From: Candidatus Methanoperedens sp. | Lineage (GTDB): Archaea > Halobacteriota > Methanosarcinia > Methanosarcinales > Methanoperedenaceae | Direction of reading: 5' to 3' | NCBI GenBank assembly: GCA_027460605.1 | Contig: JAPZAN010000020.1 | Span: 1 to 23,066 of the forward strand | Length of the DNA: 23,066 nucleotides | In this document: piece by piece, positions 14,372-21,907 of the stretch | How positions within the stretch are numbered: position 1 is the stretch's first letter | How the letters are laid out: the number at the start of each line of letters is the position of its first letter | The notes under the pieces: model-generated | Seen by the model: only the letters and a program-made list of their open reading frames with translations | Database searches by the model: none | Told to the model about the DNA's origin: nothing | Position numbers and translations under genes: made by a program

Positions 14372-14378
14372 ATAGGTA

Positions 14379-15216
14379 CTATATCCCACTAATCCCGTAC
14401 GACTCCAGGATAACCTCGCCGTTCAGATGCCCCGTGTGGTACGTCTTCCCGGTCTCAAGGTCGTTCACCGTAATCTCAGCAGGTGCAAACACATTGGCAT
14501 CAATCTTGAAGAAGTCATAGCCTGCATCCTTGAATGTCTTGTAGAACGGTTTGCCGTAATCCTTGGATGTGCTCGAAGGAACCTGTTTGAATTTATCTTC
14601 CTCAAATCCCTTGATTGTAAGGAAAACCGAGCCATAGTATATCACACTGTCATTGGTGCTGCCCATGGCTTTCAAATCATCCTTCACCACCGGCGCAATC
14701 GGGGCGCTCCCCGTACCGCTGAGTATTTTGGTTGTATCATATCCAAGTTCGTTAAGCTTGAATATAGCAGTCTCCACCACACGCCCTGAAACCTGGACCG
14801 AACCCACCATGCTTGCTGTTGGGGCGACAAGGGCTATCACGTTTTCAGGTTCTACGTGGCATGCCTCGGCAATAACCCCGATTACCTTTTCATCGGGCAA
14901 CTGGTTTGATTCAAGAGCAATTATAGCATGATCGTAATCATCTTCATATTTAATTCGCTCATAGGTTTTCTTGGGTTTAAGAGCCAGCGCTCTTGCCGGA
15001 CCAGACCCCATGGCGAAGTACTTGTCCACGCTTATCCTCCACCCGGCTTTCTGGGCGCCAAGACATGAAATCGCAGGATGGTCAGTGGTAACATCGATGA
15101 ACGCAAGCGGTATTTCATCTACCTTTTTTGAGTTCGAGAGCTTTTACTTTTAACTCATCCGACCAATCCATCATATCTTCTGCAATTTCCATCGCCTTTT
15201 CGTTAACACTTACCAA
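14379..15216 (-). pseudogene. mch: Methenyl-H4MPT cyclohydrolase gene with internal deletion and frameshift
   Basis: Mch interconverts methenyl- and formyl-tetrahydromethanopterin in the C1 pathway of methanogens and methane oxidisers. The 5' part, from TTG 15216 with GGTGGTGA upstream, reads V-S-V-N-E-K-A-M-E-I-A-E-D-M-M-D-W-S-D-E-L-K...L-K-K-G and stops at TGA 15117-15115. The 3' part, in another frame from about 15122, starts V-D-E-I-P-L-A-F-I-D-V-T-T-D-H-P-A-I-S and runs to the proper C-terminus at 14379 (247 codons, including Y-F-A-M-G-S-G-P-A-R-A). The family normally has about 40 residues between these pieces, including the conserved V-I-D-C-G-V and the G-L segment. So about 120-130 bases are missing at 15115-15130 and the frame is shifted. 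Either this copy is dead or the assembly has lost bases. The gene is normally about 320 codons. Confidence 0.85.
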
Positions 15217-15326
15217 AATAATTCACCACCAGTGTTTATAGTAGAGTTAGTAGGCAAAACAGACTTATAAGGTTTTTGAATTATGCCGGATTATATTACT
15301 ATAATTATTCATGCCATTCGACATAT

Positions 15327-15370
15327 GCTTATATACGGTTAAATCCCTTATTTATTCGGGAGATTAGATT
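15327..15370 (+). promoter_or_regulatory. TATA box and RBS of the LUD-domain gene
   Basis: CTTATATACG at 15328-15337 is a good TATA box, and GGAGA at 15359-15363 lies 7 bases before the ATG at 15371. The space from 15217 to 15370 is the divergent promoter region shared with mch; nothing else is seen in it. Confidence 0.55.
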
Positions 15371-15985
15371 ATGAAATTCGATACATTAGCATCAAAAGAA
15401 ACGGTTGAAAAAACAATGAAAGCCCTGAAACCCCGCGGTATTAATGCTGAATTTGTAAATACCAAAGAAGATGCTCTCAAGAGAATAAATAAATTAATCC
15501 CCCCGGGAAAAGAGGTTATGACAGGGGGTTCAACTACACTTGACCAGATAGGTTTCACTGATATGCTCAAATCCGGAAAACATCCCTGGAAAAACCTAAA
15601 AGATGAAATACTGGCAGAGAAGAATCCTGCAAAACAGATGGAGCTTCGCAAAAAAAGTGTATTATCAGAATACTTCCTCGGCAGTGTCCATGCTGTTGTA
15701 GAAAATGGTGAAATACTAATCGCTAATGCTACCGGCAGCGCCTTCCCTTCAAATTCATTTTCCTCGGATAATGTTATCTGGGTTGTCGGTACACAAAAGA
15801 TAGTGCCGACGCTGGAAGACGGGTGGAAGCGCCTCTATGAATATTGTGTTCCCCTTGAAGACAAAAGAATGAAAAGTGTCGGGTACCCCGGCACTACAGT
15901 TGGGAAAATTTTACTCTTTGAAAGAGAAATTAACGAGAACAGGAAAATAACACTTATTTTCGTAAATGAGAAGCTTGGATTTTAA
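15371..15985 (+). CDS. LUD-domain (LutC/YkgG-like) protein
   Basis: A 204-aa single-domain protein of the lactate-utilisation (LUD) fold, related to the subunits that accompany Fe-S lactate oxidation proteins. Family landmarks are P-P-G-K-E-V-M-T-G-G-S-T-T-L-D-Q-I-G-F near 44-62, L-G-S-V-H-A-V-V-E-N-G-E-I-L-I-A-N-A-T-G-S near 103-123, V-I-W-V-V-G-T-Q-K-I near 134-143 and the C-terminal K-I-T-L-I-F-V-N-E-K-L-G-F. No partner lutA or lutB gene lies in the window, so an independent role is possible. It has its own TATA box and a GGAGA RBS. Confidence 0.85.
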   Translation: MKFDTLASKETVEKTMKALKPRGINAEFVNTKEDALKRINKLIPPGKEVMTGGSTTLDQIGFTDMLKSGKHPWKNLKDEILAEKNPAKQMELRKKSVLSEYFLGSVHAVVENGEILIANATGSAFPSNSFSSDNVIWVVGTQKIVPTLEDGWKRLYEYCVPLEDKRMKSVGYPGTTVGKILLFEREINENRKITLIFVNEKLGF

Positions 15986-15995
15986 GTATCGATAT

Positions 15996-16565
15996 TCAAA
16001 ACCCGGCCAAAAACAATATCCCGAATAGTATGAACAATGCCCCCGCGCCAATCCGGATTTTCGATAACGGCACTATTTCGCATAGTTTTTTACCTGCAAG
16101 GATTCCAAGAAGGCTTATAAACCCGAGCGCAAGAACAGCGCCTGCAAATACCAGATAGGGTGAATCGTATTTTGCCACCAGTGTGATGGCTGAAAGCTGT
16201 GTTTTATCTCCCATCTCGGCGAGGGCTATCATGCCAAAGGTTGAAATCAGCGGATTACCAGTAAGTGTTGTTGTAGTTGTTTCATCCTTTTCGCAGCTTT
16301 CTTTCGATAATAATGTCCATCCCCCGAATGCCACGAATAATAAACCTGCAAATATCTTAATCAACTCAGGACTGACAAATTTAAATAGTGCATTCCCTAC
16401 CAGTACCCCAAGTGCTGTTACAAGAGTGAAGGCAAGTATTACTCCTATGAAGACCCGAAGCCTGTCATATCCAGCGGATAATGCGATTACTGTAAGCTGT
16501 GTCTTGTCGCCAAATTCGGCAAGCGCAATAAGTCCGAAGGTTGTTAGAAGCGGGGTTATGTCCAT
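15996..16565 (-). CDS. GDT1/TMEM165 (UPF0016) family cation transporter
   Basis: A 189-aa membrane protein of two homologous three-helix halves. Each carries the family's E-x-G-D-K-T signature: E17-F-G-D-K-T in the first and E117-M-G-D-K-T in the second. The acidic residues form the cation path of these Ca2+/Mn2+ (and proton) exchangers. A polar linker with a T-T-T-T-T stretch at about 90-103 separates the halves. The length of about 190 aa is normal for prokaryotes. A TATATA sequence at 16592-16597 lies about 29 bases upstream, suggesting a leaderless or nearly leaderless transcript. It ends 10 bases from the convergent LUD-domain gene. Confidence 0.92.
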   Translation of the reverse strand: MDITPLLTTFGLIALAEFGDKTQLTVIALSAGYDRLRVFIGVILAFTLVTALGVLVGNALFKFVSPELIKIFAGLLFVAFGGWTLLSKESCEKDETTTTTLTGNPLISTFGMIALAEMGDKTQLSAITLVAKYDSPYLVFAGAVLALGFISLLGILAGKKLCEIVPLSKIRIGAGALFILFGILFLAGF

Positions 16566-16605
16566 GAAATTTAGTTAATGCTTAAGTAATTTATATATGT
16601 TTTCT

Positions 16606-16635
16606 ACTTTCAAAAGATATACTTTCAAAAGATAC
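16606..16635. repeat. 15-bp tandem duplication
   Basis: ACTTTCAAAAGATA occurs twice head to tail at 16606-16619 and 16621-16634 (period 15). It lies upstream of the transporter gene, at the boundary where AT-rich accessory sequence begins. Confidence 0.9.
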
Positions 16636-16785
16636 GATAATATTAAAATAAACTGGAAGATTCATCACTTTCACTCCGCTCTTATAAGGTATTTAAATAC
16701 CGATATTGTATATTGAGAAATGGTAATGAGTTGTTGCATTTAATGATGTATATGCGAACATATCATTAGTTTCAGAGGATAGTAG
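16636..16785. promoter_or_regulatory. Promoter region of the AT-rich gene cluster
   Basis: GGTATTTAAATACC at 16688-16701 is a perfect 14-bp palindrome containing a TATA-like core. TAATGAT at 16741-16747 is mirrored by ATCATTA at 16762-16768. Both could be operator sites. AGAGGAT, about 8 bases before the ATG at 16786, is the ribosome binding site. Confidence 0.45.
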
Positions 16786-17658
16786 ATGAATACATATTTA
16801 GTACTACAAAAAGAAAATAAATTTATCCCAATCAGACAACTAAACGATGAAGAGTTTGAAGAATATGAGAGAGTTATTGAGTGTCTTGCAGATTTTTCAA
16901 GTGGACTGCAACTCTTTACAATTGCAGATATGAATTATAAAGACTACGAAAACCTATTAAATCAATATTTTGAAGAATTTATTAAAAATCCTTCGATGAG
17001 TTTTTCTCGGATTGAAAGTATGAATCTAAACATAAATAGGTATATCTTGAACTTTCTATCATCTGTCCGTACTTACTTAGACCACTCCGAAACTAATCTC
17101 AAAAAGAGGAATGAAAAGGATTCCCAAAGGATTAGACTCTTTAAGGATGCTTGTAATGATGCCTATGAGAGCCATTTTTCTTATAGATTCCTTAATAAAC
17201 TGAGAAACTATACTCAACATTTCGGAATGCCAGTGGGTGAGATATCACTTCAGAAGTCTTTGATTCCAGATTCAAGCGTTATTCATCATTCCTTTGAGGT
17301 AAAATTCAATCGGGATGAGTTGTTAAGATATGATAAATGGGGACAACTTAAAGATGAGATTCAGAAGCTTCCTCCTACGTTTGAAATTACACCACATATT
17401 ACTGTAATGATGAAATGCATTGAAAAAATCAATTTTACTCTTATTAAGGATGATTTACCAAAGCTGATTGAAAGTGCGGAATATTTGAAACAGCTAATAA
17501 CTGAAATAAAAGACTGTTCAGGAATTCCTTATATTTATAGATATGAAAAAGTAAATGGCAAAGAGGTAAAAATACATTTAGAACATATACCCTTTCACTT
17601 AGTTGGTATAATTGATAATATACGAGATGAAAATAGTCGAGTTGTCACTAATCACTAA
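16786..17658 (+). CDS. Unknown protein with a HEPN-like R-x4-H motif
   Basis: A 290-aa soluble protein with no recognised family name. Helical segments at about 75-145 read as N-R-Y-I-L-N-F-L-S-S-V-R-T-Y-L-D-H-S-E, then Y-R-F-L-N-K-L-R-N-Y-T-Q-H-F-G. R140-N-Y-T-Q-H145 fits the R-x4-6-H active-site motif of HEPN ribonucleases, and it sits at the end of a helical bundle, where HEPN domains have it. The remainder is a mixed domain (E-V-K-F-N-R-D-E-L-L; F-E-I-T-P-H-I-T-V-M-M-K) and a beta-like C-terminus. It heads a one-direction run of unknown genes, 8 bases before the next. HEPN assignment is inference from a short motif. Very AT-rich codons compared with core genes. Confidence 0.55.
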   Translation: MNTYLVLQKENKFIPIRQLNDEEFEEYERVIECLADFSSGLQLFTIADMNYKDYENLLNQYFEEFIKNPSMSFSRIESMNLNINRYILNFLSSVRTYLDHSETNLKKRNEKDSQRIRLFKDACNDAYESHFSYRFLNKLRNYTQHFGMPVGEISLQKSLIPDSSVIHHSFEVKFNRDELLRYDKWGQLKDEIQKLPPTFEITPHITVMMKCIEKINFTLIKDDLPKLIESAEYLKQLITEIKDCSGIPYIYRYEKVNGKEVKIHLEHIPFHLVGIIDNIRDENSRVVTNH

Positions 17659-17666
17659 AAAATATT

Positions 17667-18578
17667 ATGTATAAAGAAAAGCCAAAATTATCAGAGGGTA
17701 CAATTAAGAGAATGAGGGGCACGGGTTTAGATCCTGATGAGATGAGCGAAGAACAACTTGAAGCCCTTGAATCGTTGGATAACCCAGAAAAAAGTCATTG
17801 GTTGGCAAAACCATTTGCCTACATCGGCGGTTTTCTAGAACTTATAGCATTATTTTCTCTTTTGACTGCGGATTGGGGTGCAGTTATAGGGTTTGGTATT
17901 ATTGGTTTGATAATAACATACATTGGATATAGAATCCAAAGACGAATTACTGCTAAGAAATTTATTCAAGCAAGTTTGAAAAAAGATATGGAAAAACGAG
18001 AACCAGAAGCGGGAAAATTATGGAGTCCATTCAAGGGTATGGTTAATACCGACGAGGTTCTCATAGAGAAAGCTAAAGCATTAGCTCTGTTTTTGTTTGG
18101 CCCCATAAGTGATGAGACTAAATCTTTATTTGAAGAATTGAAAAAAGACAAAGAGAGAAAAATTGATGAAAAAAAATTTGGGGAAGTATTTATTGAAATG
18201 TTACTTTTTAATCTTCATTATGTTGATAGAAGTGCTTTTTCACATCTGGGGGCGGAAAAAAGAAATGTTTTTATGGATGCACTGGTTATAGAATTTAGCG
18301 AAGTCTTATCGAGATCATATGAAAACGAAGCGGCACAATTTAGTTCTTCTTTTGCAGAAGCTTACGAGGAAAGACAAGAAGAATATTCAAAGTATAAAAA
18401 GTCGTTTCCAGAAAAAAATGAGGGTGCTAAAAATACCTTGTTTTGGGAATTTGGAAAGAAAATCCTTGGAGTTTTAGGTTTAGAAAACAATGTTTGGTTA
18501 AATATGTATGTTATAAAAATAACCTTTACAAAATACGAGCTTTTGGAGTTATCTGAATTGTTCCGTGGGGAAAAATAA
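17667..18578 (+). CDS. Unknown two-helix membrane protein
   Basis: A 303-aa protein. Residues 1-45 are polar and acidic (L-D-P-D-E-M-S-E-E-Q-L-E-A-L-E-S-L), two hydrophobic segments lie at about 50-67 and 71-89, and the basic loop R-R-I-T-A-K-K follows. The rest (about 95-303) is a charged helical cytoplasmic region, with a predicted coiled-coil-like stretch around 145-165 and an E-E-R-Q-E-E-Y-S-K-Y-K-K stretch near 236-247. No enzyme motif is seen. It starts 8 bases after the HEPN-like gene without an obvious RBS, suggesting coupled translation. Confidence 0.55.
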   Translation: MYKEKPKLSEGTIKRMRGTGLDPDEMSEEQLEALESLDNPEKSHWLAKPFAYIGGFLELIALFSLLTADWGAVIGFGIIGLIITYIGYRIQRRITAKKFIQASLKKDMEKREPEAGKLWSPFKGMVNTDEVLIEKAKALALFLFGPISDETKSLFEELKKDKERKIDEKKFGEVFIEMLLFNLHYVDRSAFSHLGAEKRNVFMDALVIEFSEVLSRSYENEAAQFSSSFAEAYEERQEEYSKYKKSFPEKNEGAKNTLFWEFGKKILGVLGLENNVWLNMYVIKITFTKYELLELSELFRGEK

Positions 18579-18593
18579 ATAGAGGAGAAAATT

Positions 18594-19337
18594 ATGGGAC
18601 TTTTCAATTTTTTAAAATACAACAATATAGAAAAAGCATTGTTAAATGATTATTCACAAAGGTTGAGTAAGATGGGTATATCTTCCACCGAAGCCAAAAG
18701 AGTATGTTTAGTCATGGGTATGCCGCATCTACCGAACGACAGTATGGCGGGTATATCTTCTGCCGATGCTAAAAAAATGACTGAAGATATGCTTGACCAA
18801 GCTATCGAAGAATCAAAAAAAGGAGGGACTTATTATCTACCTCAAAATTTAGGAGATATTATTTTAGGGGACGCTGGAAGTGATAACCCACCAGTTAAAA
18901 AAATAGCTGAGAGTATAAGGCAAAAACTTCCTAAGATAAAAAAAGAAGGAGTGAGAGATGAAGATGTTAGATGGTGGTGGAATCTAAACGACATTGAAAG
19001 ACGCATAATATTGAAACAAGAAAATATTGCAAGAATGACACTTTTTATGTCGGAGCTTGAAAAAAGCAACGAGTCATCAAAAGAAAAGGCGGCGGCTAAG
19101 GCGGCTGAAAAAGTAAGAAAATTTCACCCAATGTATGACCCAATATATGGTGAGCCGGATGACATCAGCCATACAACTGGTGATGATAAGTCACTGCCTT
19201 GCGAGCTAAAAAATAGGATAAATATTTATATCGAAAAAAGAGCAGGGGGCAATTTAGAAAAATACAAAAATGAAATTGAAGAATCATCTACATTTAACGC
19301 TTTAATTCGCAAAGAAATAAAAGCTGGGAATTTATAA
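18594..19337 (+). CDS. Unknown soluble 247-aa protein
   Basis: Not recognised. It has a striking internal echo: G-I-S-S-T-E-A-K-R near 28-36 and G-I-S-S-A-D-A-K-K near 53-61, each followed by a helix. The aromatic patch D-E-D-V-R-W-W-W-N-L-N-D-I-E-R-R at 122-137 is the likeliest conserved core. An Ala/Lys helix (K-A-A-A-K-A-A-E-K) lies near 165-173. No membrane segment or signal peptide. The RBS GAGGAG at 18582-18587 is the best in this cluster. The next gene starts 2 bases after the stop. Confidence 0.55.
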   Translation: MGLFNFLKYNNIEKALLNDYSQRLSKMGISSTEAKRVCLVMGMPHLPNDSMAGISSADAKKMTEDMLDQAIEESKKGGTYYLPQNLGDIILGDAGSDNPPVKKIAESIRQKLPKIKKEGVRDEDVRWWWNLNDIERRIILKQENIARMTLFMSELEKSNESSKEKAAAKAAEKVRKFHPMYDPIYGEPDDISHTTGDDKSLPCELKNRINIYIEKRAGGNLEKYKNEIEESSTFNALIRKEIKAGNL

Positions 19338-19339
19338 CT

Positions 19340-20314
19340 ATGCAAAAAGGAGGTCGTCCAACTTTATCGCTGGATGAAACACTTGATGAGGGTAAGGTAA
19401 GTGATTTTGTAAAATGGTTTGTCAAAAATGATCCGTTCGCAAATGTTATTTCCAGTAGAAGCCCAAACATTATTTTTGAAGCTGGCTACGCTCCGTTCGT
19501 CCCATTGGGGTACAATCCGTCAATAGACAAAAAGTTTGATAATTTGATGGATTGGTTTTTTGCAAAGTTAGTACAAGACATTAAAAATTTGAGGGGGGCT
19601 TCAAAAACAGATTTTAAGGATTTTTTGGACAAGCTCTGCGACGCTGGAGGTAAAACACTTATAACCTCTGGCGAAATTGCTTATAAGTACGATTTGAATT
19701 TTAAAAAATTTATTTATGAGGTAGAAATACAAAAAATTCCTGCTGGAAAAGAACGAGAACTATTCAAACAGAATTTAATGGACGATGATATTTTAGGTGC
19801 TGAATTGAGAATTTTGGGTTGGCTTTATCACGAGTGGTTTGGAGATTGGTATAAAAATCCCGAAAAAGAAGATTCTAACTTTTGTGGTTCTTGTGGTTTT
19901 TCTCAGCAAGAAACAATCGTAAAAGAAGAAAAGAAAGGTATAGTTGGACAATTTCTTGAATTATTTAAGTTGTCATTTAATTGGTCTGGACGATTTAGTC
20001 GTCGCCAGTTTATAACCTATACTGTTGGTATATATTCCATTGTTGTTTCCTTGATTTTATTGATTGTGTTAATGGGACTTCGTATGCAACTTGGATCAAC
20101 AGAAGAGGTCGTGGCATTGGCATTGACAGCAATACTCCAGATTAGCAATTCGATTGCAGTAATAAGAAGATTACATGATCTTGATATTTCGGGTTGGTAT
20201 TATTTGTTGATACATATCTGGATCGTTTTAGGTGTTTTAATTGTTTTTTATGTGTGTTATATTTATTTATTAGTAAAGAAGGGGAAAGAAATTGGTGAAA
20301 CGCGATGGGGATAA
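19340..20314 (+). CDS. Unknown N-terminal domain fused to DUF805 membrane domain
   Basis: A 324-aa two-part protein. Residues 1-190 form a soluble domain I do not recognise, ending in C182-G-S-C185-G, half of a zinc-ribbon knuckle. Residues 207-324 are a DUF805 membrane domain: W-S-G-R-F-S-R-R-Q-F near 215-224, hydrophobic helices at about 228-246, 257-275 and 287-311, the hallmark R-R-L-H-D-L-D-I-S-G-W at 276-286, and the closing K-G-K-E-I-G-E-T-R-W-G. DUF805 proteins are small membrane proteins often attached to varied soluble domains. It starts 2 bases after the previous stop, so the cluster is translationally coupled. A stub of a zinc-ribbon gene follows. Confidence 0.72.
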   Translation: MQKGGRPTLSLDETLDEGKVSDFVKWFVKNDPFANVISSRSPNIIFEAGYAPFVPLGYNPSIDKKFDNLMDWFFAKLVQDIKNLRGASKTDFKDFLDKLCDAGGKTLITSGEIAYKYDLNFKKFIYEVEIQKIPAGKERELFKQNLMDDDILGAELRILGWLYHEWFGDWYKNPEKEDSNFCGSCGFSQQETIVKEEKKGIVGQFLELFKLSFNWSGRFSRRQFITYTVGIYSIVVSLILLIVLMGLRMQLGSTEEVVALALTAILQISNSIAVIRRLHDLDISGWYYLLIHIWIVLGVLIVFYVCYIYLLVKKGKEIGETRWG

Positions 20315-20319
20315 TACAA

Positions 20320-20409
20320 ATGTATTGTCATAAATGCGACACTCAAAATCCGCGTTCATCTGCAGTTTTTACCTATAATTTTGATACCTTATTTTTCGGT
20401 GAAGCCTAA
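20320..20409 (+). pseudogene. Zinc-ribbon protein stub
   Basis: 29 codons: M-Y-C-H-K-C-D-T-Q-N-P, then unrelated sequence and a TAA. The opening is the first knuckle of the zinc-ribbon N-terminus common in small membrane proteins (C-x2-C-G-T-x-N-P), with G changed to D. The second Cys pair is missing, so no zinc site can form. It probably is a truncated duplicate of a gene once starting here, 5 bases after the DUF805 gene. The rest of the gap, 20410-20491, is AT-rich and holds only a weak promoter-like region. Confidence 0.45.
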
Positions 20410-20491
20410 GATATTAGTAAATATATTCAAATAGCATTTTATCAAGTTTAAACAAAAAATTAAGTAGAGCTGAGTCGATTAGAATAGGATT

Positions 20492-21427
20492 ATGTCTCAA
20501 ATAAATCAAGAAAAAATAAAACAACTTAAATCTGAAGCCGAAAAGATAATTGAATTATCTAATAAATTTTTTTCTTCAATTACTATTCAAACAGAGAATC
20601 AAATGATCTCAAATGGCTCTCGTATTCCACAATTTGAAGGTGGTTATAGGATTACTAAGCCAAATTATGTTAAAAGTTACTCTTGGGGCAAACGTTCTAC
20701 AGAAATATCAGAAATGCAAGTAGAATTACTTGGGAAATATGATTTATGGTATGAAGAGGGTAGATTTATAATAAAAACATTTTTAAGCGATCGACTTGAA
20801 GCATTCAATGAATCATACGAAGAAGGAAGAAAATATATTAACTTAGATTATCCACCAAATCCTTTGGGCATTACTTATTTTTTTAATGATTTTAGAAAAC
20901 ATTTCAATATTGGACAAAATATTTTATTAATATCTTCGAAGGTTGAAGCAATTCCCTTTGTAGTTCCAAATAGACAATTGCAAAAGTTAGTTGATATGGA
21001 GTTCGAAGATGTTTTTTATAATAAACTCCGTGATGAAATTAATGATGCATATAAAATGGGACTTTTTACTTCAGTCATGCTTTTAAGTAGAAAATTGTTC
21101 GAAAACCTTTTGATTGAGATACTTAGGATTAAATATCCACCTAATCAATCTGGCAATTTGGAGATTTATTTTATAAAAAATGAGCAGCGGTTCCAAAATT
21201 TTACGGTTCTATTAAAGAATATTGAAGATAAAAAAAGCGATTTTACACCGGATGAACATCTTATATCAGAAATCATTTCACTGATAAAACCGTTCAGAAA
21301 AGGTGCAAATTTAAATGCTCATTCGATTATAATAGTTTCAGATGAGAAAGGTATTTTGAGTTTTGATATACCCCGCATCTCTGCGTTATTATCAAAATTA
21401 TACTCAAATATTAAGCGTAGTATGTAA
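20492..21427 (+). CDS. Unknown protein with DUF4145/HEPN-like C-terminal domain
   Basis: A 311-aa soluble protein. About 1-140 is an unknown domain beginning with a coiled helix (I-K-Q-L-K-S-E-A-E-K-I-I-E-L) and containing Y-R-I-T-K-P-N-Y-V-K-S-Y-S-W-G. The C-terminal part resembles DUF4145: D-E-I-N-D-A-Y-K-M-G-L-F-T-S-V-M-L-L-S-R-K-L-F-E-N-L at 181-206 and P-F-R-K-G-A-N-L-N-A-H-S at 267-278, an R...G-N-x-x-A-H-like variant. This fold belongs to the HEPN group, though the spacing R269-x7-H277 is longer than the classic R-x4-6-H, so ribonuclease activity is uncertain. The gene is separated from the cluster upstream by a stub and 82 bases, so it may have its own promoter. Confidence 0.5.
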   Translation: MSQINQEKIKQLKSEAEKIIELSNKFFSSITIQTENQMISNGSRIPQFEGGYRITKPNYVKSYSWGKRSTEISEMQVELLGKYDLWYEEGRFIIKTFLSDRLEAFNESYEEGRKYINLDYPPNPLGITYFFNDFRKHFNIGQNILLISSKVEAIPFVVPNRQLQKLVDMEFEDVFYNKLRDEINDAYKMGLFTSVMLLSRKLFENLLIEILRIKYPPNQSGNLEIYFIKNEQRFQNFTVLLKNIEDKKSDFTPDEHLISEIISLIKPFRKGANLNAHSIIIVSDEKGILSFDIPRISALLSKLYSNIKRSM

Positions 21428-21523
21428 GCCTTTTATAATCCATAGAAAGCATCAAAACACTCCACCTGCGCCGATGCCCCGCAAGCGAAGTCGTGTGTGA
21501 ATAAAACAAACTCATCCCGAAAA

Positions 21524-21907
21524 CTATTTTCTCCTCTCAAACTGCAATAAATACAAATCCGGTCTCGGCGTCTTCCCCTCGCCCCTTGCGAACTCAGGAT
21601 AACACCGGCTGCACAGCGTGCGCCAGTTAAGCGATGCCACGATGGAGCTTCCAGGCACAAGCCTTGCAAATGTCACTGTCGGTTTCACGCCCAAGTTTCC
21701 CGCCATTTCCTGAAGATACGGCAGTATCTGCGGCTCGAACACATCAAGGTCGTCCACCTCAAGCCCCCGTGTGTTCGCGGTTATACCCGCGCATCCGCAC
21801 GGCAGGGCAAACATATCAAGCTCGATTAAAAGTACCGGCCTGCCTATCAGTTTCCTTAATTTCTCTTCAAATCCCGCTCTGTTTTTTAAAAGTTCTGCTG
21901 TTGTCAT
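21524..21907 (-). CDS. Unknown Cys-containing partner of the U32-family protein
   Basis: A 127-aa soluble protein. Two Cys pairs stand out: C-G-C (in L-P-C-G-C-A-G-I near residue 41) and C-S-R-C (near 100), enough for a metal or Fe-S site. Start at ATG 21907 gives a 4-base ATGA overlap with the stop of the U32-family gene; the longer frame to 21931 would add 8 residues running inside that gene and is less likely. The overlap means the two proteins are made together and probably work together. A family name is not certain. The 96 bases between 21428 and 21523 show no gene. Confidence 0.65.
   Translation of the reverse strand: MTTAELLKNRAGFEEKLRKLIGRPVLLIELDMFALPCGCAGITANTRGLEVDDLDVFEPQILPYLQEMAGNLGVKPTVTFARLVPGSSIVASLNWRTLCSRCYPEFARGEGKTPRPDLYLLQFERRK

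Noticed and set aside
14427..14931. Plus-strand open frames opposite mch
   Set aside because: They are antisense to well-conserved Mch sequence and have no family features.
15115..15135. Programmed frameshift at the A run in mch
   Set aside because: Shifting frame there joins the two pieces but cannot supply the roughly 40 missing conserved residues, and the shift needed is +1, not the -1 typical of such A runs.
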